NCBI GenBank assembly: GCA_033977485.1
Contig: CM066989.1
Location: 35,590,595-35,654,594, forward strand
From: Hydrangea macrophylla
Taxonomy: Eukaryota; Streptophyta; Magnoliopsida; Cornales; Hydrangeaceae
Direction of reading: 5' to 3'
DNA: 64,000 nt
The notes under the pieces were generated by a model. That model was not told where the DNA came from. It saw nothing but the letters and a program-made list of their open reading frames with translations, and ran no database searches. Of this stretch, positions 1 through 11,840 are shown piece after piece. How positions within the stretch are numbered: position 1 is the stretch's first letter; every line of letters begins with the position of its first letter. The translations under genes and the position numbers were made by a program.

Positions 1-731
1 GTTCATATTTGTAAATTATTAGTTTGGTTTCAAACTTTGGTTGTTCAGGTTGTGTAGTTGGATTACTAACCTGGATCTTGGGATCATGTAATATATGGCT
101 TGTGTTTTGTTAGTTTAGTTTGGGTATGTGCGACTCTTTCAATCTTAGTTGGTTTGGTTTGGGCAATGAACTTTGGGTTTTACTCCAAAAGTTCGACTCG
201 AAATGGATTTTACATTTAAGCCTTGCTACATTTGTTTTATTGGTGGCTATAAACTCTTAGAGCCCAAGAGAATGATTTATTAGTGTTTTTACATGTTTTG
301 AATGTTAACTTGATATTTAAAAATGTTTAGACGTGTTGAAAATTCGAGGTGGTTGAGTGATCTCTAGGCAAAATTCTATAGAAGGGAATGATTCTACCCA
401 AGGGTCATTCGACCGGTAGAAGGGGACAGTTCGACCGGTTGAAATATTAATACCCCCTGCACCTCTTTTAGTTTTACTACTTCAGATGTTTTGTTTTACT
501 TCTAATTAAACATGAGGGTACCTTTGGAACCCCTTTGAACTATAAAGGTGTTACTTTCGAAAAAGTTCTTTGTTAGGGTGTGTTTGGAAATGTATTTGTA
601 AAATCTCTTTAAAAATGTTTAAAATATATAGAGTTCATGAGTCAAAGCCTTTACTATGGAACTTTAATGACATGGGACGTGCCTTGGTGGCGTGCCACGT
701 GTCCTAGAATCGTATGGTTCCGGAGTGTGAC
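1..731 (+). repeat. 3' part of a Gypsy-type LTR, cut by the window edge
   Basis: No coding sequence is visible. The segment ends in an ACGTGTCCTA block followed by GGAGTGTGACA at about 721-731. This resembles the 3' end of the solo LTR at 29599-32248 (ACGTGTCCTAATC, then GGAGTGACA). Two copies of TCGACCGGT lie 22 bp apart at 409-417 and 431-439. The left end is outside the window, so neither the full LTR nor a target duplication can be shown. The segment from 732 to about 900 has no recognisable feature. Confidence 0.4.
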
Positions 732-901
732 ACAAACATTCACAGAAGTCGACAAAATATAAGCAGAAGTAGAGCATTTATTAATTTCAGAAAACTTCAA
801 CTTAAACATGCCCTCACATGCATAACCCTTCCCAACAAACATTCCAGACTTAGTAATTGCATACTAATCACCCCCCAATAGTTTGGCTAAAACCAGCTTC
901 A

Positions 902-1690
902 TTAATTAACAAACCAGAACCTAAACTTTTTTCTAATCTCAGGAGTATGCATTACATCCTTCAAAATCAATTTCTTTCCGAAGGTGAAGTTTAGCTCGAC
1001 ATTACCAGTACCAAAGACCTTGGTGGTGTGTGAATTACTAAGTAATACTTTTTCATTCTCCATAGAAGAGTAGCTCTTGAACCAACCACGATTGTTACAC
1101 ACGTGTCTAGAGTATCCGGTATCAATCCACCATTCTTCGAAAACTGTCATGTAATTTACTTCTGTAATCATAGCCACAAGTGGCTCTTCAGTCATGTTAG
1201 CCTGAGGAGCAGACTGGCACTTCTCGCAATTCCAAGCAAAGTGCCCGGGATGTCCACAAACAAAACATCCGTTGGAATGATTTTGTTTTGAAGGAGGTTC
1301 TTGGTTCGTATTCTTTTTGAAATGGTTTTAACTCTGGTTTGGAACAAATTTTTGCTTTTGTCCAAAATTATTTTTCTACCCATTTTTATTTTTAAAATTT
1401 TTATGGGCTAGTTTCAAAACATTATTTTTATTTTGTTGTGGGCTAATAGTATTAATTTTAGCTGGCACATAATTTTCCTCTTTTCGATCTTGCCGTCTAG
1501 ATTCCTCCTCAATTTGGAGTCTCACAATTAGACTCTCCATGGAAAACTCTTTCGACTTATGCCTTAAGGAGTTCCTAAAGTCCTTCCAAGAGGGGGGAAG
1601 TTTATTAATTATAACTGCAACTTGGAATTGTTCATCTATTTTCATCCCCTCTGAAAGAATTTTATGAACTATTTTCTGAAGTTCATGGCT
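902..1690 (-). pseudogene. Copia-type gag/protease fragment
   Basis: Reading leftward, the segment encodes the second half of a Ty1-Copia gag (about 1645-1376). A CCHC zinc knuckle follows (CFVCGHPGHFAWNC, about 1270-1225), and then the start of the aspartic protease. The protease active-site region reads WWIDTGYSRH near 1129-1100, where Copia proteases normally have DTG followed by a small residue (A/S), so the residue after DTG has changed. The pieces lie in different frames and are broken by stops. Gag is cut at 1690, where a different element abuts it. No integrase or reverse transcriptase follows within the window. This is dead retrotransposon coding sequence, not a host gene. Confidence 0.75.
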
Positions 1691-2774
1691 GATACGAACC
1701 CCGCCAACAATGTGACGAAACCCGTAACACGATTAATGCCTCTGTGGTGTACCCTCTTCAACTCTATCTAATCTCTCATGTATCGGTTCCAATCCTGCCC
1801 TCATCATCCGCCTCATCTCCCCCACTAAAGCTTGCATTTGTAGATTCGTAACAACCGGCTATTGAGCCTCTTCATTTATGACTCTTCCCTGATCTTGAGC
1901 CATAATCCCTGCAAGAATGGATTAGAAATAGAACAGATCCTCACTACACTCCCTCATGTGTTTCACTCAAGAATATGATTCACTCGTGTTTACACTCAAA
2001 AATCAACTCGGCTTTTACTATGTGCTCACCACTCCTGCCTTTTTCCACTCGTAGTAATTCTCACTCAGTTCTTATGAAACTGATCAAACAATGACCAGAA
2101 TTTCTCAGTAACAATCCACACCCAAACTAGACCAATCAAATTTGGAAGTTGAAAGCACGACTAAAAACGAACACGGATGGCTAGGTTTCCAAAAGCACAA
2201 AAAAATAGAATTTTCGAATTTTTTTTTCACACTATGGAGTAAGGTCAGATTTGGATTCCTTAGACCCCCAATATTGTAAAACAAAAATAAAATTTTAAGC
2301 CGATTTTTTTTATCGCGGCTTACTGATCTCTTCTCTTCTCTTCTCTTCTTCTTCTTCTTCTTCTTCTTTTTTTTTTCCTTTTTTTTAATAGTCAGAGAGA
2401 CTTCACAGTGCACGTATCTGTTTCAGAAACCCTAATTCCTGAGAAGGAAAATACCACAATAACAACGATAATGAGAATAAACAAACACGAAGTAACAAGA
2501 GCAAATCACAGATCAGATTCGCAAACCCTAAACACGAAATTCCAAATCGTAATCGAACACCTTTTTTTTTATACGGTTCAGAAACGAGAACGAATACGAA
2601 CAAGAAAGAAAAAAAAACAGAAACAAAAAGACGAATAAAAACAGAACCAGAAGAAACGAATAAGAACAGAAACGAAAAAGATAGGATAAACCTGAGACTA
2701 AAACTGTGCTCTGATACCAACTGATACGAACCCCGCCAACAATGTGATGAAACCCGTAACACGATTAATGCCTC
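1690..2774 (-). mobile_element. Deletion derivative of a Gypsy-type element
   Basis: A 53-bp direct repeat beginning TGATACGAACC bounds this segment (1690-1742 and 2722-2774), with one difference seen. Just inside the right copy, 2708-2719 reads GCTCTGATACCA. On the minus strand this is TGGTATCAGAGC, the classic initiator-Met-tRNA primer-binding site, 2 nt from the LTR end. Further in, a minus-strand reading starts MAQDQGRVINEEAQ near 1902 and continues into a LEPIHERLDRVEE-like stretch typical of Gypsy gag N-termini, with an internal stop. The left repeat abuts the Copia gag at 1689. The LTRs must be larger than 53 bp at the right copy, but that outer end is not located. A pyrimidine-rich (CTT)n run lies at about 2330-2385. 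Confidence 0.55.
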
Positions 2775-3147
2775 AGACCGTTCTACTGTCATATTCAAAT
2801 GGAAACCGCGACCCAACACCTATGACATATGCGAACCTTGGTATAAAGGATGAAGACGCCACAATCAAGGATGGAAAACTCGATTGATAAGTCCAGGTAT
2901 GAACGCCACAGAGTAAATCTGATAAGTTCGAATAGTTCTTCAAAGAACCAAAGAGAAAACTCTCACAATCTTATTAAATTATCAAAATTGAATATTACAA
3001 ACCCTAAACTGTTTAAATAGTTCAGGCTTACGGTTGAGCCCTATAAGCCTACGAAATATTATGGCCCATTATAATTCACCCCAAAACTAAAATAAAAACA
3101 AACTAACAAATTTGAAAAGTTCCTAAGTTGGCATGCAAGCCTATAAT

Positions 3148-3362
3148 TTATTCAAGAGCTTGAATCATGGACACCCAGCCTTGTGGATCACTAGTATCCT
3201 CTTTTGGGCCACAAAGATTAGTCTCAACCCAAATTTGTTGAACCAACCCATTGAGATTGTCCTTGAACCGTTTTGCTCGAGCCCTTGTAATTGGACCAAT
3301 TGGCACGTGGTTCGGGTCCGCATTCCACCTTGTGCTAGCTGCCATGTTCTCATCAATGGCAC
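3148..3362 (-). pseudogene. C-terminal tail of a Gypsy polyprotein
   Basis: The minus-strand reading contains GPITRARAKRFKDNLNGLVQ, a signature of the extreme C-terminus of many plant Ty3-Gypsy polyproteins ahead of the 3' LTR. No upstream integrase is visible in the right place and only about 65 codons are open. It is an isolated fragment inside other retroelement debris. Confidence 0.6.
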
Positions 3363-3399
3363 TGTGAGATTACCAATTTTTCGTCTACCATTTGATATT

Positions 3400-3760
3400 T
3401 TAAATAATGAGTTACAACGTATTTTTTTGCTCCGGCCTCTTCGGTGTCATATTTCTTTTAAAGAGCATCCCACACTTCAGCAACCATTGGCAACTCAGCA
3501 TAAAAATCATAGAGCTCATCTGAAAGCCCATTGATGATGTAGTTTTTGCAATTGAAATCAGCAGCTTCCCAATTTTGTGCTTGATGAGATGTCACGGGTT
3601 CTAGCACACCTGAGTCCTTCAGGTTTGGTTCATCAAGGACATAGGCAACCTTCAACAAAGACAAATAAAATATCATTTTTCCTTCCATCGCTTGAAGAGT
3701 TGGCCTTCGAACCAGAGAGGGCGATTGTGGTTGTTACTGATTGAAGTAGTATTTTGATTG
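3400..3760 (-). pseudogene. Copia-type gag N-terminal fragment
   Basis: The minus-strand ORF at 3688-3458 contains a core including CKNYIINGLSDELYDFYAEL followed by a VWDAL-type motif. This is the conserved core of Copia gag polypeptides (UBN2/retrotran_gag families), in which the motif is normally followed by KKYDTEEAG. That continuation lies in a different frame below 3458, so the gene is frameshifted. It abuts the Gypsy tail at 3148-3362 and does not continue from the Copia fragment at 902-1690. Confidence 0.65.
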
Positions 3761-4550
3761 ACTTTCATAAAGCTAATTCAACCTTATAAAAATGCAGATA
3801 ATCTGTATTGGTAAAATCTTCAAGTTGGAAACCAAACATGAAACGGGCCAAGGTGGGGACCAGGTCGCTCTCTTTAAGGTTGATTTCGCACCTCCTTGGT
3901 ATTCTTACCGGTGCAAAGGATGGTGGTCATTCCCCATTAAACAAGAGCCCAATATATTATGAATTTCCGATCAGCTATTTGCACAAAACTTAACAGAAAA
4001 GAAAAAGGAACTACACCAAATACTCAATAATAGCTCTATAATGCCCGAATACACAATGACACGAAAATTTTCTATCTATTTAAAACAGGTGGTCGTGTTT
4101 TGATATATATACATATATATATATATATATATCACTCAAGGAGCCAAGACATCATGACTCATACTTATAGAAGCAATGGTGATATTTTGTGTCATCATCA
4201 CAATCAATGTAGAAACAGATGTCATTGGATAGAGTTGTGATATTTTTGGGTCTAATAAATATTGAGGTAAATATGGTGTGATGTGTTTTTTCCTAGATGG
4301 TGTAGCTCATTTGAAAAGAGCAAGTAAATGTTGTCAATCAAAAAAATGAAAAATATGGTGGATGAAATCGTTGCAATAATTCCTTTATAACAAGTGGTGG
4401 TATACACCGAGTCAAAGATAAGATTCGTCACCTATTAAATATAAATGACGAAAATATATTTAATAAAAACAGTCGGTCAAAATAGATGTTCTCATTTTAT
4501 TAAAGGGAGGGAGCCCTCTTCAAAGACTTCTTGTGTATATATATAAAGAG
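3761..4550. other. AT-rich intergenic segment, no gene seen
   Basis: No convincing coding sequence is present. The segment contains a (TA)n tract at about 4108-4132 and otherwise unremarkable AT-rich DNA. Confidence 0.5.
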
Positions 4551-4710
4551 TAATATTTGGGGCACTAACAACTTCCACTAACACTTACTAACACACTCTA
4601 TCTCTCTCCTAGTGGTACTGTGGGGTCCGCAGTGGGCCCCGCAGTACCACTAGGAGAGAGATAGAGTGTGTTAGTAAGTGTTAGTGGAAGTTGTTAGTGC
4701 CCCTAGCATT
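4551..4710. mobile_element. Foldback MITE 1 with a 62-bp-arm palindrome
   Basis: Bases 4559-4620 and 4642-4703 are exact inverted repeats of 62 bp around a 21-base loop. The outermost bases continue the symmetry imperfectly (AATATTTGGGGCAC on the left; AATGCTAGGGGCAC when the right end is read inward). It is a compact non-autonomous element that would form a near-perfect hairpin if transcribed. No target duplication could be fixed because (TA)n sequence follows. Confidence 0.7.
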
Positions 4711-4812
4711 GTCCATATATAAATATATATATATATATATATAATATTTGTTAAAAAATTACAACATGGATATTTTTAATTTTACATAAAAAGTTTTAAC
4801 ATTTTTTTTGAA

Positions 4813-4978
4813 TAATGCTAGGTATATATAAATGGGATACCTAAACTATCTACATGTTGATGTGTCATGCCATTTTGGAAAATAATTCAAACTTTTTTTG
4901 GTTACCGATGAATGATTTTGGAAATCTACATTATCAGATAGATAGTTTAGGTGTCCCATTTAGGTGTATCTAGCATTA
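4813..4978. mobile_element. Foldback MITE 2
   Basis: Terminal inverted repeats of about 40 bp begin TAATGCTAGGTATA on the left. Read inward from the right, they begin TAATGCTAGATACA. Both run into an AAATGGGAYACCTAAACTA core. There is no coding capacity. The element starts about 100 bp after MITE 1 and ends 12 bp before MITE 3. Confidence 0.7.
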
Positions 4979-4990
4979 GTTTTTTTTTTT

Positions 4991-5158
4991 TAATAACGCT
5001 TGGGTGACCGAAAATGTGCACAGAATTTGTGCACCGAAAAATCATGACCATTTATTTTGGTGGCCCCTACGCAAAAGTGTATGGAGTCTACTAAAATGAA
5101 TGACCCTAATTTTTCGGTGCACAAATTCTGTGCACATTTTCGATGCCGGTAACATTAT
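4991..5158. mobile_element. Foldback MITE 3
   Basis: A core inverted repeat reads CGAAAATGTGCACAGAATTT then GTGCACCGAAAAAT on the left. Its complement begins at about 5108 on the right. The outer ends (AATAACGCTTGGGTGACCG against AATAATGTTACCGGCATCG) are diverged but still related. There is no coding capacity. Confidence 0.65.
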
Positions 5159-5401
5159 TGTTTTTTTTAATTCCAAAAAATAGCAGACGGACTCCGAAAT
5201 GTTGCACAAAATTTATGTAGAAATTCCATAATACTCCTAGCACAGTCACCGCCGGCTTGTTTGTTTGCATTGCTCCAAACAATCTATATATATATATATA
5301 TATATATGTAGTACGGAGTAGTAGACACATGAACGCTACGCATCTGACATAAAAAGAGAATCACGAGAGAGAGAGAGAGAGAGAGAGAAAATCGAGAGAG
5401 A
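5159..5401 (+). promoter_or_regulatory. Promoter and 5' leader of the aminopeptidase gene
   Basis: This is the gap between MITE 3 and the start codon. A (TA)n tract at 5283-5307 supplies TATA-like sequence about 95-120 bp before the ATG. A (GA)n tract at 5366-5389 lies in the probable leader, which is common in plant housekeeping genes. The transcription start cannot be placed from sequence alone. Confidence 0.45.
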
Positions 5402-8400
5402 ATGGAGGCGAAGCAGTTCAAAGGCCAATCTCGACTCCCCAAATTCGCAATCCCAAAACGCTACGAAATCAATCTCAAACCCGACCTCATCACCTGCAAA
5501 TTCAATGGCTCTGTTCAGATCTCTACAGACATCGTCGACGATACAAACTTCATCGTTCTCAATGCGGCCGACCTCGCCGTTGACCGCAATTCGGTGCGGT
5601 TTCAATCCCAAGACGGTTCCAAGGTATTATTATTCACTGATGATCTGTGTGCACAACGATTACTAAAATGTGATTGTGTGTGTGTGTGTGTGTGTGTTTT
5701 TTTTTTGGCGATCGTAAAAATGTGAATTGATGAGCGAATCAAAAATGTGTTGTTGGTAATGCTACTAGGTTTTGGAGGCTTTGGAGGTTGAATTGTTCGA
5801 ACAAGATGAGATTTTAGTGGCGGAGTTTACTGAGAATCTTCCGCTTGGAGTTGGGGTTTTGTGTATTGGTTTTGAGGGGACCCTGAATGACAAAATGAAA
5901 GGGTTTTACAGAAGGTAATATATATACATTGTGTATGTATTTATTATGTGCATATATATATATATATGTGCTATTAGATGGACAATGATGCTGTTATACC
6001 CATTTGAGTATATCATAATAATCCAGTTAACACCAACACTGTGGACAGTGGAGAGTTTATGTTCTCCTGTTTATGCCGTTCTTCTATTCGTTGTTCATCC
6101 ATAGACTAAAAAGCTGCAGTTTATTTATTTTTTGGCAGTAAAAGAAAGCCTTTTTTTTTAAGTTATATGTATATATATACACTAGGTATTGCCTGGGCCG
6201 AGGGCACTACCGACAAAAAAAAAAAGATTTTTAAGTTGAAAACTGCTTTTAATTCTAAAACTATTATTTCAACATGTTAAAGTTAGGGTGTGTTTGATAT
6301 TCAATGAGTGTTGAAAATTCACCTATTTGTTTTCAGTTCGTTTGATAATGTACCAAATTGAAAAAGCAACCAAAAACCCATTGAAAACTTTATATGAAAA
6401 ATTTCTACTGAAAATAATCACTGAATGTATTCTATTTTAGTACTTAAAACTATGTTGTCAGTATTGCAATGCAATCGCTTAAAATTTTCAGTACTTAATT
6501 TTTAGTTTTATCAAACGAGAAAACTGAATTCATAAATGTAGTCTACTTTGTTATCTTAACATTAGACCCAACTCATCTAAAAGTAGATACCAGAAAACCG
6601 TGGGAAGAAAAAAACTAAATAAGCAGTAGCATGCAAAAAAAAAAAAGGATTCAACGCGTGGTAAAAAACTTCTTTGGGATTGGATCCAACATCATATCAC
6701 ATATACATTCGACCAGTAACTAAAATACCGCAATAGAATAACATTACAACAAAACTCCCGGGTAAACGATGGTTGTAGTGGTATTTTGTCCATCTTCAGG
6801 AAGAAGGATACTTAAACAATTGGAATTTGTGCATCTGGATAACACATCATAATTGTCCATGATTAAATACTGGTGTGCGCAAATCTACCGCAACAACCTT
6901 CACAGATTGTCCTTGAGATTTATTGATTTTCATGGCTTATGCCAATCTTATTGGGAATTGACGTCTCGTCATCGTAAAAGGCAATTTCGAAGATGATGGA
7001 GTCGAGATATTCTTGGAATGAAGACCAAATCTCTAGATTTATCTCCGGTTAGAATCGAGCTTCAATTATAGGCGATGCACACCTGACGACCATCAATCGT
7101 GTTCCATTACAAAGTCAATCCTTCAGGGCAATGTTCCTCAACAACATTGTTGGACATTCTACTTTTAAGTCAAACTTGAAGGGTGATAATCTAGTAGAAT
7201 CCAATGAGTTTAGATACTCATTAGGTTATCGAGTTGTAATGGTACAATCAACTTCATCATCTTCGAACAATTTGTCAGCTGTGTGAAGTGTGATAAGAAA
7301 TCATCTCCTCAGGATAAAGATTCAATGCGGCAATATTGATAATACTCACATCATCATTCCGTGCTGAAAGAATCGTGCGTTCAGTTAGGAAGGCAGAGGT
7401 CACAGTACTCGCAACATTTAACTCCGGATAGACAACAGATAATAGTTCATTTATGCTCTGGCACCTGCGTATCGTTGATGGAAGTTGTATGACTTTTTCT
7501 GGATTGGATCCAATCTGGAAAAAAAAAAACTAATTTGTTCATTTAAAATGATAATTAAAAATGCCACAAACACCACAATATCTTATATAAATTTAACATG
7601 AAAAAAAATATTACCTTCATCAAGAAAGTTACGAAGTTAGCATTTTCATGGTTTGTGCTATTCAGGCGCATGTTCACGTTCAAAGACAATACGTTTATGT
7701 TCTTCCAAAGATTAGAACGCCTCAATGATGCAGTCACAATTTGTTCGCGAAGTCCTCTTGGTATAACTGGTAAGATTTGTCGAAAGTCTCCACCAAGCAC
7801 AACGGTGATCCCTCCGAATGGCTTCCTATTCTCACAAATATCTTGCAGTGTTCGATCAACTGCTTCTACACAATATTTATGTCGCATTGGAATTTCATTC
7901 CAAATTATTAGTTTTGTTTCTCTAAACAGCTCTGCATTAGTCGATTGCTTGGAAAAACCACAAACTGAATTATCTAGCACATCCAAGAGTATCAATAGAA
8001 ACAAAGCAACACTAGCGAAACATAATTAAAAGGCTTACACGTCAAACATAATAGAAAAGGCTCGCATGCCAATCATAATGCTCAAAACAAATATTACAAC
8101 TTTGATAGTAATACAATATCGAAAAGTAAATAATTAACGTCAAACCACATACCATAATTCTAAAAAAAAAAAAAAAAAAAACTCTCATAGTAATATAATG
8201 TCCAAAAGTAAATAATTAAGGTCAAACCACATATTATCTTGGTAGCAACTTCAATAGCGCAAAAAAAAAAAAAGAAAAAAGTTTTGAAGTGCATTTCTTT
8301 TGTCAGGGGCCTCATTTGCTCTATTCGGGTTCTCAACCATGTACTTTCTTCATCACTCTACAGATTATCTTCGTATCCACATAAACATACTTTCTCATAT

Positions 8401-11128
8401 GAGGAACTTCCACAACAATCTGATTAGTTATGAAAATCATTTAAATTAGTACAAAAAATATACCATTATATTATATCTAGTTGCATGGGTGGGTCTATGT
8501 TACCTCACTATTTCCTTGCCACTTGTATAACCTCGGTTTGTTTATATGTTTAATGTCTCTACACAATCTATCCCAATCCTGCAAATATTCATATGGCATT
8601 CAAGACCTTTGATTTTAGAATTGATATGCACAACAATCTAATTATACCTTAATGCTAAAGATGAAACACTTCTAACTTAACCCAAATGATTGATGATGAA
8701 TTTATTTCTTCTATAAGCATATAAAATACCATAACACATATACTTGATTTTCCTTGCCCTTTCCCTTCTCCTTCCTGGAAGCCTGAAAGTGTTTGCCTTT
8801 GCTTTCCCTTTCGCAACCCTTTTTGCATTTTCCTGTAATATATGTAGTATTAGAGAAATAATGGTAGCAAAACGTTTTGTTCGTAAAGAAAAAAATCCAA
8901 TTGGTCGGCTAACCTCGTTAATTTGTATGGCGTCTAGTTCCCTCATCGCGAAACTTAATACCTATGTTTCTTGTGCGAAGAAAATCAACCTATATATACA
9001 TAGGAATTTATTGAATACATAAAAGAAAAAAAAAATCAAACTGGAAAATAAGAACTAGTGATAAAAGAAGATTATTTTACGATTTCTTCTAATTCTTTCT
9101 CTATCTCTAAAAGAATATAAAAAAGAATGATATTAACTGGTAATTGAAAAATGAACAGAATATATGGTATTAACAAAGAATATAACAAAATTGTTGCACG
9201 AAAAACTTACTACAGTTTCGTAGCTCTTGAACACAGTAATTTTTTTCATTGATTATGTAAGATAATCAAAACAATTGAGAAATATACAGTAACATCAGTA
9301 ATTTTTTTCAAATGTTCCTTTAGACTAAAACCAAGAGAAGAAAAAAATTCATAACAATTTTTTTTCATAGTTTTCATAGCAGATTTTTTTTAAGGAAAAA
9401 AGAAAAACAGTGTTAGGGACTTTAAGATAATTTTAAAAAGAGTTTTCAAAATGGTTTTGAAACGAAAACAGAAAAGAGTTTTTTTTAAATGGTTTTCGAA
9501 AAAATGGTTTTAAATAGGTTTTTTCCTAAGGGATAGGAAATGCGTATTTTATTTTTCTTTCTTTGGAAAAAGGGTTTTTTTTTTCCAGAAACCAATACAA
9601 GAGCTACTTAAAGAGTTCTAAAAATGGTTTTCATTTAAAAAGGTTTTTTTGTAAGGGAAAGGGTTTTTTAGGAAAAAAAAAGGTTTTTGAAAAAGAATTT
9701 TCAGAAACTAAAATAGGGAATAAAAAAATAGAAAAGAGTTCTTGAAAAATGGTCTATGTAGCACGGATACGAATACGTGACACAGAGACGACACGACACA
9801 GAGATGGCGATACGGAAAATTCCAAAAATGTAGGTACGGAGACGGCTAGGATACGTGGAATAAAAAAATATTTCTAAAAAATATAATTTAGTTTGAAGTA
9901 AAAGAAGAAGAAGAGGATTAGATATCAACATTACATTACATATTCTGATGTTCACCCATAGAAACTAGGCAAATAGCAACTTACAACATATACTCATAAA
10001 ATGATTACAAAACATAACAATTTAACAGGATATAGGCACAGTACGATACAACGATTCAATCATTATATCTTTGAATTAAATATACATTTTGCAGTTCCAT
10101 GTCCACTAATGTTTCCATAATTCTCAAATAAACCAATTACTTATCCCTAGTTTTACAATATTAAGATTATTGCCTCAAAGTTTTAAAACGCATTTTTAAT
10201 GAGAGACCACCATGCTGCATTCATTTGTGTGTCCGACCATGTTGGCTGTGTGTCTCACACGCGATTAAGGTGTGTCCGATGTTAAAATATTTAAGACACG
10301 TTTTATAGCGTGTCTGACACGTGGTGACGCGTGTCCGACGAGTGCCGGTGTCTGACACGGACACGATATGGAGACGGCACCCAAAGTGAAGTGTCTGTGC
10401 TACATAGAAAATGGTTTTCAAAAAAGATAATTTAAAAAAAATAAGAAAAAGAAAAAATGAGGTATTTAAAAAGGTTTTTTTGTGAGGGTAAGGGTTTTTC
10501 AACAAAAAAAAAGTTTTGGAAAAGGGTTTTTGAAAAATCTTTTCCAAAAAAGGTCTTTTAAAAAAAAAAAAAGGGGAGGTATTTAAAAAGGCTTTTCAGA
10601 AGAAGAAAAAAAAAGGTTTTTCCAGGAAAAAGGTTTTGAAAAATCCTGAAAAATGGTTTTTGAAATAGGATTTTTCAGAAAAGAGTTTTTTAAAAATGGT
10701 TTTGAAAAAAAAATATAAGAAAAAGAAAAAGGAGGTATTTAAAAGGGTTTTTTTTCCGGAAAAAAAAATGTTTTGGATAAGGGTATTTGAAAAAGGATTT
10801 TTTAGAAATGTTTAAAAAAAAAAAAAAAAAAAACAGAAAAGAGTTTTTTAAGAATGGTTTTCAAAGGAGGTATTTAAAAAGGGTTTTTTTTCCCTTCCCC
10901 TAAGAAAAATGGTTTTGAAAATGGGTTTTTTAAGAAAGAGGAAAAAAAAAAGAAGAAGGTTTTTTGGAGGTTTTGGAGAGAGACAGAGAGAGTTAGAGAT
11001 GGGATGGGGTATACCTGGTGGTAGCTAGCGGTGATCCGGTGAAGAGAGAGAGAGAGAGAGAATAGAGCTTTCGAGTTGAGAGTCTACCTGGGTGAGAGTG
11101 ATAGAGAGCTTGAGAGTGGAGAAAGGGT

Positions 11129-11182
<54 letters not shown>

Positions 11183-11800
11183 AGAAGAAAAAAAAGTAGA
11201 GAATAGAAGAGATGGTATGCTGTTTCAAAAAAAGTGAAAGAAGAATATCAATGTTCTAAAAATCGCTAGGCGCTAGTCGGGCGGTGGAGGGGGGGCCTAG
11301 CGCCTAGGGGCCTAGGCGGGGCCTAGGCGGATTTGTTTTATAAACAAAATTAATTATATAATAGATATATATACGAGTTATGTGGTGTTAATTAAAAATA
11401 ATTATAGACTTGTGGTTCAAATAATATATATATATATATAGGTTATGTGGTGTTTTTTGGAAATAAGTAAAGATTATTAATATTTAAAAAACTATTTGGA
11501 TCTCTCCATAATTAACTTAAACCGTAAGTGTATATATATACTAATGTTAGGGTTTTTTTTCCAAAGAGTCAGACCCAAATAAGACTCTGTAGCATTCTCA
11601 CCCTAGCCCGCCTAGCACCGCCTAGGCCCCGCCTAGCACCGCCTAGGCCCCGCCTAGAGGCCGACTAATCCACTGGCCGATTTTCTCAAACGCCTAGGGA
11701 AAATCTCGGCGGCCGGGCACCGCCTAGCGCCTAGGCGCCGCCTAGTCGGCCGCCTAGGCCGATTTTTAGAACACTGAAGAATATAGAAGAGGTTGTGAGT

Positions 11801-11840
<40 letters not shown>

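Noticed and set aside
2105..2819. Lys-rich and Phe/Ser-rich ORFs
   Set aside because: Produced by poly-pyrimidine and (CTT)n tracts inside a retroelement derivative.
7555..8004. PIF1-like helicase as a host DNA-repair gene
   Set aside because: Motifs are split by stops and frameshifts, it lies inside an intron, and a Helitron end is adjacent; best explained as Helitron remnant.
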